A stretch of DNA of 64,000 bases from Rhizobium sp. Root482 (GCF_001426565.1 NZ_LMFA01000012.1:310861-374860); one strand, 5' to 3'. Shown: positions 50,609 to 59,925, counted from the first letter of the stretch. A program made the numbers and translations. Notes: generated by a model not told the origin, from the letters alone.

Positions 50609-52057
50609 CTACACCCGGATCGCCAGCCGCAACCCGCCCCAGTGGCGGCCGTGGACGAAGATGGGGGTGGAAATGTCCTTCATCAGCACGAAATTGCCGG
50701 CCCCCATATCGCGGCGGTAGGTCTGGACCAGGAAGGGCTTGGTGCCCCGTCCGGCGGCAAGGCCGACGCGGTCGTTGAACATGCGGCGGTTGCGGCAATT
50801 GGCGGTGTTCCATTCGGGATCGCCGGGACGCTGCGGATGGGAGAATTTGCGGTTGTGGGTCGGCAGATAGCCGTTCTCGTCGACCGCCGCGCAAAAGGCG
50901 ACGCGCTCGTCAGCGGCCGCCACGGGCTCCAGGATGACCGGCAGCACGCGGTCGGTGAATTCGGTGAAGCGGGTCATGACCTGCACCGGATCGCTGCCCG
51001 GGATCGGCCGGTATTGCCGGTCGAACAGCGCGTCCATGCCGATGGCCCCGGCGGCGACGCTGTTCTCGAACAGGTCCGAAATCTCGCGCGCCAGGTCGCA
51101 GACCTTGCGGATATAGGGACTGTCCGGCGTTTCGAGGCCGGCACTCGCCGTTACCTGGATGATCTTCTCGGACACGGTGACGACCGCATCGACCCGTGCC
51201 GAGGCCTTTTGCAGCGCGCCGCTGGAGGTGTGGATTTCGCCGGCGATATCGGTCAGTTGCTCGGCAAAGGCGGCATATTGGCGATCGACCGCGTCGGTCG
51301 TGCCGGCGATCGTCGAGGCGCTGTCGAGGATGGTCGACATCACCTCTTCCATGCTGGCGAAGGAGCCCTGGATGTCGCCGGCCTTGCTCTTCACGCCCTC
51401 GGCCGACGAGGAGGCCTCGGCACCCGCCACCGTCAGGCGTTCGATGCGGCTGCGCAATTCGCCCAGCGTCTTCTGGATCGAGACCGTGGTCTGCGAGGTC
51501 TGCAGGGAGAGCGCCCGCACCTCGGCGGCGACGACAGCAAAGCCCTTGCCCGCCTCACCGGCCCGCGCCGCCTCGATGGCCGCGTTCAATGCAAGCAGAT
51601 TGGTCTGGCGGGCAATCGCGCCGATCTCGCCGGCAAAGCGGTCGACATCGGCAAGAGCGCCGGAAAAGGCCGAGATTTCGCTGCCGATCTCGCGCGTCGT
51701 CGAGACCATATGGTCGATTTCCATCAGCGAACCCTGCAGGCGCTCGCCCTGCTCGCCGAGCACGCTACGGGCCCTGGTGGCCGAGGCATCGGTTTCGTGC
51801 AGCGAGCGCGCCACCTCGCCATTGGCGGCGGCGATCGCCCGGGCCGTCTCGGTCACGCTGGAAAAAACGCTCGCATGGCGGGCGGAAAGGGCCGCGGCAT
51901 CCTGGATGGCGCCGGCGATATCGACAAGGTCGACCCCGAGGCCTGAAGCCTCGCGCGCCAGTTCGGCCACCACCTGCTTGAGGCCGTCGGCCTCGCCGGC
52001 CTCGTCGTCGCTGCCGGGTCCCAATCCCGGTTCGGGCATGCGCAAAGCCGTGGCCAT
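50609..52057 (-). CDS. Soluble methyl-accepting chemotaxis-type protein
   Basis: A 482-aa protein with no membrane segment. The MCP signalling domain is N-terminal (about 40-300), with the hairpin tip [38 protein letters not shown] spread over about 145-182. The sensor-like region is C-terminal (about 370-480; [20 protein letters not shown], then a [15 protein letters not shown] end), which resembles a Cache-type fold. This order is reversed relative to classical MCPs. AGGAGG lies upstream of the start. No che genes are near. It may report a cytoplasmic signal to a chemotaxis-like array. Confidence 0.88.
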   Translation of the reverse strand: MATALRMPEPGLGPGSDDEAGEADGLKQVVAELAREASGLGVDLVDIAGAIQDAAALSARHASVFSSVTETARAIAAANGEVARSLHETDASATRARSVLGEQGERLQGSLMEIDHMVSTTREIGSEISAFSGALADVDRFAGEIGAIARQTNLLALNAAIEAARAGEAGKGFAVVAAEVRALSLQTSQTTVSIQKTLGELRSRIERLTVAGAEASSSAEGVKSKAGDIQGSFASMEEVMSTILDSASTIAGTTDAVDRQYAAFAEQLTDIAGEIHTSSGALQKASARVDAVVTVSEKIIQVTASAGLETPDSPYIRKVCDLAREISDLFENSVAAGAIGMDALFDRQYRPIPGSDPVQVMTRFTEFTDRVLPVILEPVAAADERVAFCAAVDENGYLPTHNRKFSHPQRPGDPEWNTANCRNRRMFNDRVGLAAGRGTKPFLVQTYRRDMGAGNFVLMKDISTPIFVHGRHWGGLRLAIRV

Positions 52058-52212
52058 CGTCGAAACCGCCTCCTGATCCGCAAAAGCTTACGGCAAACAG
52101 GGTTAACGAAACGCAAACGCGAAATTTCCTCCGATTGCAAGCAGAGATGGCAGCCATGGATGATCGGAGAGTGGACGGATGGGAGGCCGGCCGGAGGAAG
52201 GACGGCGCACTT

Positions 52213-53172
52213 TCAGAGCGCGCCGATTTCCCTCATCTTGTTCAACACCTTGTCGCTCGGCTGGCCGGTTTCGGGGAGCCGGTAGTGCTTTTCGAAATGG
52301 CGGATGGCAAGCCGCGTCTGCTCGCCCGCCACGCCATCGACGGAGACGTCGGCATAGGCGAGATTGGAGAGCCCCTTCTGGATCTTCATGACCAGTTCGC
52401 TGGACGCGGGAATATCGACCTTGGGGATGAATTGCGGATCGATCTCGGCATTGCGGATCGCCGCCGCCACCGGATCAAGCTCGCCCTTGCCGGCGGCCGC
52501 TGTCTCGTAGGGCCGCTCCACCGGCCTTGCGGCGGGGCGCGTTCCGGTGTTTTGCGCCTGCAACAGCGCCAGCAGCGCCGGGCTCGCAAGCCCGGTTTCC
52601 CGGCGGCCTGTCCGGCTTTCGAATTGCCGGATCGCCGCTGTCGTTTTCGGCCCCGCCTTGCCATCTGCCGGCCCGTCATAGAGCCCGCGGCGGGAAAGCG
52701 CCTGCTGCACGGCGGCAACCAGGTCCTCGCCTTCGGGCAGTCGTGCCGGGCTTTCAGCGGCGGCCGCCTGCGGTGCCGGCCGCTCCAGCGGTTGCTCCGC
52801 CACCGCGTCCCGCACCTGTTCCCTCACCGGCCGATCGATGCTGGCCGTCTGGGTTTCGCCCTCGCGCTGGATGACGAAGGTCGTCACTTTTTTCGGCTCG
52901 ATCCGGCCGAGCCCGGCAGCGAGATCGGCGCCGGGATGGGTCATGGGCAGGCGCGTGCGCAGGAAAGGCGACGGATGTTCGCCCGGCTGGTACCACATGG
53001 CATTGCCGGCAACGAAGCTGAAGACGACGATAAAGGCAGCCGAGCCGCCGACCGCAGCCGGATGGCGCGAGGCAAGGCGACCGACCAGCGACAGGCCGCG
53101 CATGGCAAGCCCCGGACCACGGCTCGCCTTCCGCTTCTTCTTCTCAGGCTGTTTTCGCTTGCGAGCCGTCAT
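52213..53172 (-). CDS. Membrane-anchored peptidoglycan-binding protein
   Basis: A 319-aa protein. A very basic N-terminus (RKRKQPEKKKRKASRG) precedes one membrane helix (about 40-58); the rest is periplasmic. Two PG_binding_1 domains (about 145-205 and 255-318), with ALSRRGLYDGPADGKAGPKT and IQKGLSNLAYADVSVDGVAG, would hold the wall. The start at 53172 lies within the 3' end of the DivJ-type kinase gene (29-bp overlap), so translation is likely coupled to it. That coupling suggests a link between kinase and cell wall; the role is inferred. Confidence 0.82.
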   Translation of the reverse strand: MTARKRKQPEKKKRKASRGPGLAMRGLSLVGRLASRHPAAVGGSAAFIVVFSFVAGNAMWYQPGEHPSPFLRTRLPMTHPGADLAAGLGRIEPKKVTTFVIQREGETQTASIDRPVREQVRDAVAEQPLERPAPQAAAAESPARLPEGEDLVAAVQQALSRRGLYDGPADGKAGPKTTAAIRQFESRTGRRETGLASPALLALLQAQNTGTRPAARPVERPYETAAAGKGELDPVAAAIRNAEIDPQFIPKVDIPASSELVMKIQKGLSNLAYADVSVDGVAGEQTRLAIRHFEKHYRLPETGQPSDKVLNKMREIGAL

Positions 53173-54865
53173 GCCCTGCGCTCCCATGTCCTGCGTCGGC
53201 ATCCGCGCGGCTCATCTGCGGTTCTGCCCGACCCGTCATTTCCTCCCGTTTACGCTCCTTCAGGCGCGGCGGGAACTCCACCATTCTCTGTTCCACCGTT
53301 TCCTCTTCGTCGGCGCGGCGGATGCCGGAGCCGTCGAGCGCCACCGAAACGGTGATGACCGTGCCCTCGCCGGGACGGCTGCGCATGTCGAAGCGGCCGC
53401 CATGCAGCGCCACCAGCCCCTTCACCAGCGACAGTCCGAGCCCGGTTCCCTCGTATTTGCGGGTATAGTCGTTTTCGATCTGCACGAAGGGCAGGCCGAG
53501 CGATTGCAGCTTGTCCTCGGCGATGCCGATACCGGTGTCGCTGACGATCAACCGCAGCGCATCACCTTCGATTTCCGCGTCGATGGTGACGAGGCCGCCG
53601 CGATCGGTGAACTTGATGGCATTGCCGACGAGATTGATGAGGATCTGCTGGATGGCGCGCTGGTCTGCATTGACCTCTTCGACATCGCGCATGATCCGGC
53701 TGACCAGTTGCACGCCCTTTTCGCGCGCCTGCAGGCTCAGCATCGCCTCGCAGGCCTTGACGGTATCGGCCACCCGGAACGGTTCCGGCACCAGTTCGTA
53801 GCGCCCCGCCTCGATCTTGCTCATGTCGAGCATGGTGTTGACCACCGAGAGGAGATGGACGCCGGACTGGTTGATGAGAGCGACATATTCGCGCTGGCGG
53901 TCGTTTTCGAGCTTGCCGAAATATTCGCCGGACAGGATATCGGAAAAACCGAGAATGGCATTGAGCGGCGTGCGCAGCTCATGGCTGACGGCCGCGAGGA
54001 AGCGGGTCTTGGCCTCGTTGGCGGATTCGGCGAGCCGCGTCTTGTGCGCCGCCTCGGCGCGCAGCCGGGCTTCCTCGGAAATGTCGCGGGACTGGACGAG
54101 AATGGCGCCAAGCTGGCCGGTCTCGCCCACCGCCTCAGCCTTGCGAAGCGCCGTCATTTCGCAGCGCATATGCACGAACTGCTCGCCCTCGCCAAAGACG
54201 CTCGACCGCTCGAGCCGGATGTCGATGGTCGCCTGGCCGTCGCCCTGCCTCAGGGCATCGATGGCGGTGAGGAAGGGAATGCGATCGGACACGTGGATCT
54301 GCTCGATGAAGCCGCGGCCCATCGGATCGCGCATCCATTCGAGATGCGCCAGCGCATCGCGGCCGTGGACGGCGGTGACCGATCCCAGCGCATCGTGAAG
54401 GGTGACGAGGCCGGCAAAGCAATCATAGAGTGCTGTGCCGTCATCGGCGGTCGCGGGTGCGGCGGCAGGGTCGGGACGTGCTGCGCGGCGGCCGCGCATA
54501 TGGGCAATGCCGCCGGCGGCGGCCACGAGCGCGCAGGCCCCGACCAGCGCCGCACCGACGGGAAGCGCCAGCGACACCGGCAGGACAGTCGACAAGGCCA
54601 GCGGCAGCGTGGGAAAGGCAATCAGCGTGGCGGCGGCAATCGTGCGGACGACGGCGAGTTCACGGTTCAACTCCGGCTCGCCGGCCACCGGACGGGGCAG
54701 CCAGAGGCGCGTGGCATCATCGACGCGGGACGCCATCCTGCCAGCAATGTTACGCAATACGCTCAACGACCAACCCTGTATGTTCGTTCTTTTCAGGAGC
54801 CCGTCATGGTCTCCGTTCTTTGGGAGAAGCGACCGCCGGAAGGCCTCCTTAAGGGGCTCGCTCAC
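53144..54865 (-). CDS. divJ: DivJ-type sensor histidine kinase
   Basis: A 573-aa kinase. Two closely spaced membrane helices (about 72-95 and 98-120) leave almost no periplasmic part, as in DivJ. A PAS-like region (about 140-265) is followed by the HisKA domain with H295 in VSHELRTPLNAILGF and by a HATPase (GTGLGLSLVKG). The PleC/DivJ-group segment FSDILSGEYFGKLENDRQREY is present. DivJ phosphorylates DivK and opposes PleC. The name rests on these features and on my recollection of S. meliloti gene order; another PdhS-type kinase is possible. The start is GTG at 54865. The C-terminus overlaps the peptidoglycan-binding gene. Confidence 0.7.
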   Translation of the reverse strand: MSEPLKEAFRRSLLPKNGDHDGLLKRTNIQGWSLSVLRNIAGRMASRVDDATRLWLPRPVAGEPELNRELAVVRTIAAATLIAFPTLPLALSTVLPVSLALPVGAALVGACALVAAAGGIAHMRGRRAARPDPAAAPATADDGTALYDCFAGLVTLHDALGSVTAVHGRDALAHLEWMRDPMGRGFIEQIHVSDRIPFLTAIDALRQGDGQATIDIRLERSSVFGEGEQFVHMRCEMTALRKAEAVGETGQLGAILVQSRDISEEARLRAEAAHKTRLAESANEAKTRFLAAVSHELRTPLNAILGFSDILSGEYFGKLENDRQREYVALINQSGVHLLSVVNTMLDMSKIEAGRYELVPEPFRVADTVKACEAMLSLQAREKGVQLVSRIMRDVEEVNADQRAIQQILINLVGNAIKFTDRGGLVTIDAEIEGDALRLIVSDTGIGIAEDKLQSLGLPFVQIENDYTRKYEGTGLGLSLVKGLVALHGGRFDMRSRPGEGTVITVSVALDGSGIRRADEEETVEQRMVEFPPRLKERKREEMTGRAEPQMSRADADAGHGSAGHDGSQAKTA

Positions 54866-55321
54866 GCGCTCTCTTCACCCTTCGAATTTCGCACCGGCGG
54901 CTTAATGAAAGGATAAATCTAGGCCCCGCAAAGCCGGCGGAAAGGCCGGAAAATCCCATTACGGGACGAATCGCGGCTCGTTCCTCTTTCGTGGTTAATG
55001 GGACGTAAGCAACGGATTTCAGATGGTTTTTACTGGGACATTAACCTCTGTGGCAGGATCGCCGGCGGCAAAACCTTGGCTTTGCAGGCCTGCCCGGACG
55101 GGGGCTCCGCCATGATGCTTAACGGGGTTCGTTAAAATGCGCTACAAATGCATTTCAAATGCCGATAGATTCAATTTTACGAAAAGACGGTGCAAATCCG
55201 AACTGTTTTGGCAAAGGCATGTTCTCAAACCCCGCCTAAGGTGTGATCAAAGGCGCCAAGGAAGATCAATCCGGCAGAGACGGAGACAGGATTGAGCGCC
55301 GGATCGAAGGATGGGCAAGAC
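54866..55321. other. 456-bp divergent intergenic region
   Basis: It separates the divJ-type gene (minus) and the DUF5330-like gene (plus). It is AT-richer than the neighbours, contains several single TTAA half-sites but no TTAA-N7-TTAAC pair, and three helically phased AAATGC repeats (55135-55162). I found no small gene or terminator. Confidence 0.45.
55135..55162 (+). repeat. Three AAATGC repeats at exact 11-bp spacing
   Basis: AAATGC begins at 55135, 55146 and 55157. One helical turn between copies puts them on one face of the DNA. The middle copy is part of the palindrome AAATGCATTT. The array is 160 bp before the DUF5330-like gene and about 270 bp before the divJ-type gene, a plausible regulator-binding array. 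Confidence 0.4.
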
Positions 55322-55777
55322 ATGTGGTTTCTGATCAAGGGAACATTCTGGTTTTCGCTGGTGCTGGTGCTCCTGCCGTTTCTCGATGCGTCGAGCAGCG
55401 CCACGCTTGAAAACGGCCCGAAGGTCGATGTCGGCGACACGGTGTCGGCGGCGAGCGAGGCCTTCGGCTATATCAGCGCGCTCTGCGTGGAGAAGCCGGA
55501 TGTCTGCATCAAGGGAACCGAGACCTTCGTGGCGCTCGGTCACCGGGCCCGCGAAGGCGCCCGCGTCGCCTATCTCTTTCTCGATGAGCAGTTTGCCGCC
55601 CCGAGCGATGCGGTGACCACCGGCACCGTCGTCGCCGCACCTGTTGCCCAGGCCGAAGCGGCCGAGGCCCCGGTCGTCGAGGCCGCCGCAACCGAGACTT
55701 CCGAAATGCTGCCGTTCATCAAGAACCCGCCGGTGCCGGAAAAGCGCATCGACCCGAAGACCGCCCTGGCGAACTGA
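55322..55777 (+). CDS. DUF5330-like exported protein
   Basis: A 151-aa protein with an N-terminal signal or anchor (about 3-24, FLIKGTFWFSLVLVLLPFLD), a helical core (VSAASEAFGYISALCVEKPDVCIKGTET, about 38-85) resembling DUF5330, and an Ala/Val/Pro-rich end. The two Cys in CVEKPDVC could form a disulfide. GAAGGA lies upstream. Function unknown. The sufE gene follows 67 bp later on the same strand. Confidence 0.7.
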   Translation: MWFLIKGTFWFSLVLVLLPFLDASSSATLENGPKVDVGDTVSAASEAFGYISALCVEKPDVCIKGTETFVALGHRAREGARVAYLFLDEQFAAPSDAVTTGTVVAAPVAQAEAAEAPVVEAAATETSEMLPFIKNPPVPEKRIDPKTALAN

Positions 55778-55844
55778 CCGCCTGCCCCATCCCTTCGCCG
55801 ATGGCGACATGAAACCGCTTCACAGGTTCCGCCATCGCGCCTAT

Positions 55845-56315
55845 ATGAACGGCATGGACCAGACGAACACATCACCGATCACCCCGCCGCCGATTACCCC
55901 GCTTGCCGAGATCATCGACAATTGCGCCTATCTGGACGACTGGCAGGACCGGATGAGCTATGTGATCGAGCTTGGCCGCAAGCTGCCGGACATGCCGGAA
56001 GACAAGCGCACATCTGAGAACAAGGTGCAGGGCTGCGCCAGCCAGGTCTGGCTGGTCACCCATGTCGACAGAAGGCCGGACGACCCAATCCTCACTTTCG
56101 AGGGCGAATCGGACGCGCATATCGTGCGCGGGCTCGTTGCCATCGTGCTGTCGATCTTCTCGGGAAAATCCGCTTCCGACATCCTCCAAACGGATGCGCT
56201 TGATCTGTTCGACCGGATGGGGCTGATCGAATATCTGACGGCCCAGCGCGCCAACGGGCTGCGTTCCATGGTGAAGCGCATCAAGGACGAGGCTGCCCGC
56301 CAGCTGGCGGCCTGA
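55845..56315 (+). CDS. sufE: SufE-type cysteine desulfurase sulfur acceptor
   Basis: A 156-aa cytosolic protein that accepts sulfur from a SufS-type desulfurase for Fe-S cluster assembly. The acceptor Cys is C64 in KVQGCASQVWL. The fold is complete (LDDWQDRMSYVIELGRKLP to the final ARQLAA). The Pro/Thr-rich N-terminus (TSPITPPPITPLAE) is longer than in E. coli SufE. Start choice between 55845, 55854 and 55809 is open, since no ribosome site stands out. It overlaps the 3' end of the DUF6456 gene by 35 bp on the opposite strand. Confidence 0.9.
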   Translation: MNGMDQTNTSPITPPPITPLAEIIDNCAYLDDWQDRMSYVIELGRKLPDMPEDKRTSENKVQGCASQVWLVTHVDRRPDDPILTFEGESDAHIVRGLVAIVLSIFSGKSASDILQTDALDLFDRMGLIEYLTAQRANGLRSMVKRIKDEAARQLAA

Positions 56316-57150
56316 CACTCGCGGCGATATCGCCTGCTTGCGGGCGATAATCCGCATCCCCCCAGGCATGGCTTTTTCTCCGCCCGGTAGTCGGCGGCGC
56401 ATAATGCCGCGACAGCGCCATCAAGGCGGCGCGCAGCATCAGTTTGGCCGAACGCGCCGGCCATTGCCTTTCCCGCTCGACGATTTCCAGCCCCTTCTGG
56501 AAGCAGCAGACATCGAGCGCGACGCCGCAAAGTTCCGGCCCCAGCGCCTCCATCGCCTTTCCCACCCTGAACCGCGCCGAAAGGGCGGCGTCGCAGAGAT
56601 CGGCCGTACCGCCCGCCGTGCCCTTCGTTTTCGCGGAAAGGCGGGGCTCATAGGCCATGGTCAGGCGCGGCTGCAATTGCGCCCGGGTGAAATCCGCATG
56701 CAGTCGTTCGCCGGCGGCCAGCGCTTCCGGCGGCAAAAAAGCATCACCCGATTTCTCCTTCAGCCGGGCGATGGCGCCGAGCGGTGATTCCAGCGCATTG
56801 ACCCGCACGTGACGGCGCCCGCCCTCGACATCCATCACCCGGCTTTCCATGGCGCGGTGCTGGTCCTGAAACGCCTCATCCGAACCGACAAGGGCGCGGC
56901 GCAGGAAGGCGGGCGCTTCCGCCGACGCCGCCACCTTTCCCTGGTCGACAATGACAAGTCCGCGCGCACGGGCCGCATCGAAAGCGGCACGGCTGAACCG
57001 GCGTGGCTCGCCCTCGCCTTCAACCCCAACCATCACCCTGTCCGCCATGGCCTCGAACCCCATGCCGGCACGGCCGGCCAGAGAGCGGACGAGACGGATG
57101 AGTTCCCTGGTTTCAGCGGTCCGATCGGCCCGGTGTTTCGCCTCACTCAT
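56281..57150 (-). CDS. DUF6456 domain protein
   Basis: A 289-aa protein. A helical N-terminal region (MSEAKHRADRTAETRELIRL and onward) precedes the DUF6456 domain (about 120-255) with NALESPLGAIARLKEK, FTRAQLQPRLTMAYEPRLS, and LDVCCFQKGLEIVERERQWP. Its start lies 8 bp inside the DnaA-domain gene, so the two are coupled. Such coupling suggests a shared role in DNA binding or replication control, but the function is not known. GGAGGA precedes the ATG. The 3' end overlaps sufE on the other strand. Confidence 0.82.
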   Translation of the reverse strand: MSEAKHRADRTAETRELIRLVRSLAGRAGMGFEAMADRVMVGVEGEGEPRRFSRAAFDAARARGLVIVDQGKVAASAEAPAFLRRALVGSDEAFQDQHRAMESRVMDVEGGRRHVRVNALESPLGAIARLKEKSGDAFLPPEALAAGERLHADFTRAQLQPRLTMAYEPRLSAKTKGTAGGTADLCDAALSARFRVGKAMEALGPELCGVALDVCCFQKGLEIVERERQWPARSAKLMLRAALMALSRHYAPPTTGRRKSHAWGDADYRPQAGDIAASVRPPAGGQPRP

Positions 57151-57616
57151 GCTCGCGTCCTCCGGCAGCGCCGAAGACCGAGGTGACGACGCGCTCGACG
57201 CAGCCGACGAAATCGTCATAGGCGGGATTGTCGCGGCGGTCCTCGACGACATGGCAGGCATGGCTGACGGTGGTGCGGTCGCGGCCGAAGGACAAGCCGA
57301 TATCGGTCATCGAAATCTGCAGCACGACATGGCAGACATACATGGAGATCTGGCGGACATGGCAGCTGGAGCGGCGGCGGTCGCGGCGCATCTGCACGCG
57401 CTCGCCCACCAGCATTACCATTTCCGCCGTCAGCTGGCGCACGACCCGGCAGCGCAGATGCGCCGAAACCGGCAGCAAGGGCCCCCAGGGCTCGGCGACC
57501 CTGCCCTTGCGCAAACGCGGCGCAGGCAGAACAGACTTGATCTCGAGCGGAAGCCGGGCAAGCGGCGAAGGCGTTCGGCGGATCGCGGGAAAGGCGGCTG
57601 GACTGGACTGATGCAT
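57143..57616 (-). CDS. Stand-alone DnaA domain-IV (DnaA-box binding) protein
   Basis: A 157-aa protein: a basic N-terminal half (about 1-75) without recognisable domain, then the C-terminal DnaA DNA-binding domain (about 85-150) with CHVRQISMYVCHVVLQISM and the signature GRDRTTVSHA (111-120). The AAA+ and DnaB-interaction parts of DnaA are absent. It could bind DnaA boxes without starting replication, or be a transcription factor. AAGGAG precedes the ATG at 57616. It forms an overlapping pair with the DUF6456 gene. Confidence 0.85.
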   Translation of the reverse strand: MHQSSPAAFPAIRRTPSPLARLPLEIKSVLPAPRLRKGRVAEPWGPLLPVSAHLRCRVVRQLTAEMVMLVGERVQMRRDRRRSSCHVRQISMYVCHVVLQISMTDIGLSFGRDRTTVSHACHVVEDRRDNPAYDDFVGCVERVVTSVFGAAGGREHE

Positions 57617-57734
57617 GATTTCACTCCTTTGATAGGAATTAATTCATACACCCTAGTGCGAAGGCGGGGATAAGAAAAGGGTCCGTCAGGCACGACACGC
57701 CTGTTTTCGTGCGGCTTTCCGGGATCATCAACAG

Positions 57735-57750
57735 AAATATAGGTATATTT
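57735..57750. promoter_or_regulatory. AT-rich perfect palindrome between mucR and the DnaA-domain gene
   Basis: AAATATA-GG-TATATTT is a perfect 7-bp inverted repeat in otherwise GC-rich sequence, 119 bp before the DnaA-domain gene and 98 bp after the mucR stop. MucR/Ros proteins prefer AT-rich sites with TA steps, so it is a candidate MucR site, though no test is possible here. Confidence 0.4.
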
Positions 57751-57847
57751 TCCTCTGCCACATCTCCCATATTGGAGACGGATGGAGGAACGAGCCGGCG
57801 GCGGTTATGGCGACCGGCCTGTTCTCTTTGTCTATCGGCAGTCCGTC

Positions 57848-58279
57848 TTACTTGGCGCGGCGCTTGCGGCGCTGGCCGAGACCCATTTCCTTGGCAAGGC
57901 GGGAGCGGGCTTCGGCATAGGCCGGGGCCACCATCGGGTAATCGGCCGGCAGGTCCCATTTGTCCCGATAGTCTTCCGGCGACAGCGTGTGATGGGTCAT
58001 CAGGTGGCGCTTCAGCGACTTGAAGGTACCACCGCATTCCAGACAGGTGATCTGGTCGTCCTGGACGGACTTGCGCACCGAGACGGCGGGCTTCGGCTTT
58101 TCGACGGCAACGGGGACCGGCGCCGGACTGTTGGTATTGTTGAGTGCGGCGTGCACGTCGCCGATCAGGGTGGCGAGTTCGGCCACCGGCACGACGTGAT
58201 TGCTGACATAGGCGGCGACGATCTCTGCGGTAAGTTCAACCAGAAGATCAGGGCCCGAGCCGAGCGGTAGATCCGTCAT
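57848..58279 (-). CDS. mucR: MucR/Ros family zinc-finger transcriptional regulator
   Basis: A 143-aa regulator with the prokaryotic zinc finger C79-x2-C82-x9-H92 plus H96/H97 in [19 protein letters not shown], preceded by a helical oligomerisation region (about 8-50, [16 protein letters not shown]). The basic end GQRRKRRAK is typical. MucR controls exopolysaccharide, motility and cell-cycle genes in rhizobia and brucellae. Several paralogues may exist per genome, so the symbol marks the family. It is upstream of the DnaA-domain gene on the same strand, with a long AT-rich upstream region. Confidence 0.92.
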   Translation of the reverse strand: MTDLPLGSGPDLLVELTAEIVAAYVSNHVVPVAELATLIGDVHAALNNTNSPAPVPVAVEKPKPAVSVRKSVQDDQITCLECGGTFKSLKRHLMTHHTLSPEDYRDKWDLPADYPMVAPAYAEARSRLAKEMGLGQRRKRRAK

Positions 58280-58721
58280 TCTTTCATTCTCCTATCGGAA
58301 TTCCATCGAACATATCCGCGGCACCGGGCCGCGGCACAACTATTACCTGTCCAGAAAATGCCCGATGGCGGCGCGACCCGGATTCGGGCGGCATCTCAGC
58401 CTGAAGACACCGCCGAGCCTTATCGCCACAATACTGCGTCTTTTCATGGGAGCGGAAACCGTTACCAAAGCGCCGGGCGGGCCGGAACTTCAAAGCAACG
58501 ATCAATATTCACAACCCAAGCTGGAATTTCAGGACGAAGTAATATGCCAAAGGACACTTTGCTTTGCATTCGATTAACACCGACAGATCAAAAGTCCAAT
58601 AATATTTTGTGCGATACTTGCATGTTTCATCTTCAAATATGCGTAATCGCCCCGTTGCCACGGCAGCGGCGGACCGGCGGGGACCAGGAATACGATATCG
58701 GAAGTAAATCCGCCTGCCCGT
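58280..58721. other. 442-bp intergenic region before mucR
   Basis: It lies between mrpG (its stop side) and mucR (its start side). An AT-rich part around 58540-58640 (AATAATATTTTGTGCGATA) contrasts with flanking GC-rich DNA and may be a MucR-type autoregulatory zone. A CCGCGG repeat pair at 58316-58334 could form a hairpin in the mucR leader. I see no gene. Confidence 0.4.
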
Positions 58722-59081
58722 CTAGTCGTCGCGGTCGTCGATCGAGCCGTGCAGCTGGTCGACGACGGACAGTTTCGTCAGGCGATGGCCTGCCCGGTGG
58801 GCGGCCTTGGCGAGCAGATGGGCGGAGATCGGCGCCGTCAACAGGAAGAAGACGAAACCGGCGATGGCGCGAAACAGGATGGCCGCCTCCATCGCATGCA
58901 GGCCGGCGGCAAACAGCAAGAGGCCGGAGCCGATCGTGCCGGCCTTCGAGGCGGCATGCATGCGGGTATAGAGATCGGGAAAGCGCAAGAGGCCGACGGC
59001 GGCGAGCAGGCTGAAGACCGAGCCGGCGACGAGCAGGAAGGCGACGCAGAGCGTTATTACGGTAGCGGCAGGCCCGGCCAT
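58722..59081 (-). CDS. mrpG: Mrp antiporter subunit G
   Basis: A 119-aa subunit with three membrane helices (about 8-30, 42-62, 68-90) and the family sequence [23 protein letters not shown]. It is the last gene of mrpABCDEFG (pha/mnh), a multi-subunit Na+/H+ or K+/H+ antiporter in the inner membrane. Its ATG overlaps the mrpF stop by one base. It ends before a 442-bp gap to mucR. Confidence 0.93.
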   Translation of the reverse strand: MAGPAATVITLCVAFLLVAGSVFSLLAAVGLLRFPDLYTRMHAASKAGTIGSGLLLFAAGLHAMEAAILFRAIAGFVFFLLTAPISAHLLAKAAHRAGHRLTKLSVVDQLHGSIDDRDD

Positions 59082-59452
59082 CAGCGGGTCCTCCCGGATT
59101 TGCGGCGCGCCTTTGACTTGCGCCGGCCGGACGCTGGGGCATCGTCGCGGGCGAGCGCCTGTGCCCTTTCCGAAGACAGTCCGCGCGCCAGAATGAAGCG
59201 GGCAAAGGCCACGGTGGCGAGAAAGCCGACGAGACCGAGCGCAATGGCGATGTCGATATAGAGGTTGAAGCCGGTGCGGATGGCCATGACCGCAATGAAG
59301 CCGATGGCGATAGCAACGAGCATGTCGAGCCCAAGCACCCGGTCCGGCAGGGTCGGGCCGCGCAGGATGCGCAGGATCGTGGTGAGCAGCGCAAGCGACA
59401 GCACGACGAGCGCGAACTGGGTGGAAAAGGCAAGGACCGCTTCGGCGTTCAT
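59081..59452 (-). CDS. mrpF: Mrp antiporter subunit F
   Basis: A 123-aa subunit with three helices and the conserved [20 protein letters not shown] segment. The C-terminal tail is unusually basic ([15 protein letters not shown]), longer than in most MrpF proteins, and presumably cytoplasmic. It overlaps mrpE by 4 bp and mrpG by 1 bp. Confidence 0.92.
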   Translation of the reverse strand: MNAEAVLAFSTQFALVVLSLALLTTILRILRGPTLPDRVLGLDMLVAIAIGFIAVMAIRTGFNLYIDIAIALGLVGFLATVAFARFILARGLSSERAQALARDDAPASGRRKSKARRKSGRTR

Positions 59453-59925
59453 GACGGGAAGGCCTCCTTGATGCGGCGCTCGAACCCGGTCGAGATCGCC
59501 CGCCTTTCGCCGGCGGGGTCGCGGCAGTCCAGCGCATGGACATAGAGCGTCCGGCGATCCTTCGAGACATCGACCGAAAGCGTGCCCGGCGTCAGCGTGA
59601 TGAGATTGGCAAGAAGCGTGATCTCGAAATCGCGGGTAACGGTGAGCGGATAGGCGAAGATGCCCGGCCGCAGCCGCATTTTCGGCCGTAGCACCAGGAT
59701 CGCGACCTTGATCGCCGAGAGTGCCAGTTCCTTGGCAAACAGGCCGGCAAGAAGAAGCAGCTTGAGCGGGCGCACCCGATGCAATGTCGGCGACATCTGC
59801 CGGCGGATCAGAAGGAGCGACAGGGTGCCGGCCAGGAAGCCGAGCAGGAGATTGGCGGGCGTGAAGCTGCCGGTCACCGCCGCCCAGACCAAAGTCAGCA
59901 CCAGATTGGAGATGATGAAGATCAT
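59449..59925 (-). CDS. mrpE: Mrp antiporter subunit E
   Basis: A 158-aa subunit with two N-terminal membrane helices and a cytoplasmic domain with [18 protein letters not shown] and [11 protein letters not shown], which define MrpE. It overlaps mrpD and mrpF by 4 bp each, indicating coupled translation. Confidence 0.93.
   Translation of the reverse strand: MIFIISNLVLTLVWAAVTGSFTPANLLLGFLAGTLSLLLIRRQMSPTLHRVRPLKLLLLAGLFAKELALSAIKVAILVLRPKMRLRPGIFAYPLTVTRDFEITLLANLITLTPGTLSVDVSKDRRTLYVHALDCRDPAGERRAISTGFERRIKEAFPS

Noticed and set aside
54917-55140. Several TTAA half-sites before the divJ-type gene as CtrA boxes
   Set aside because: Closest pair is N9 (TTAACGGGGTTCGTTAA); none has N7 spacing.
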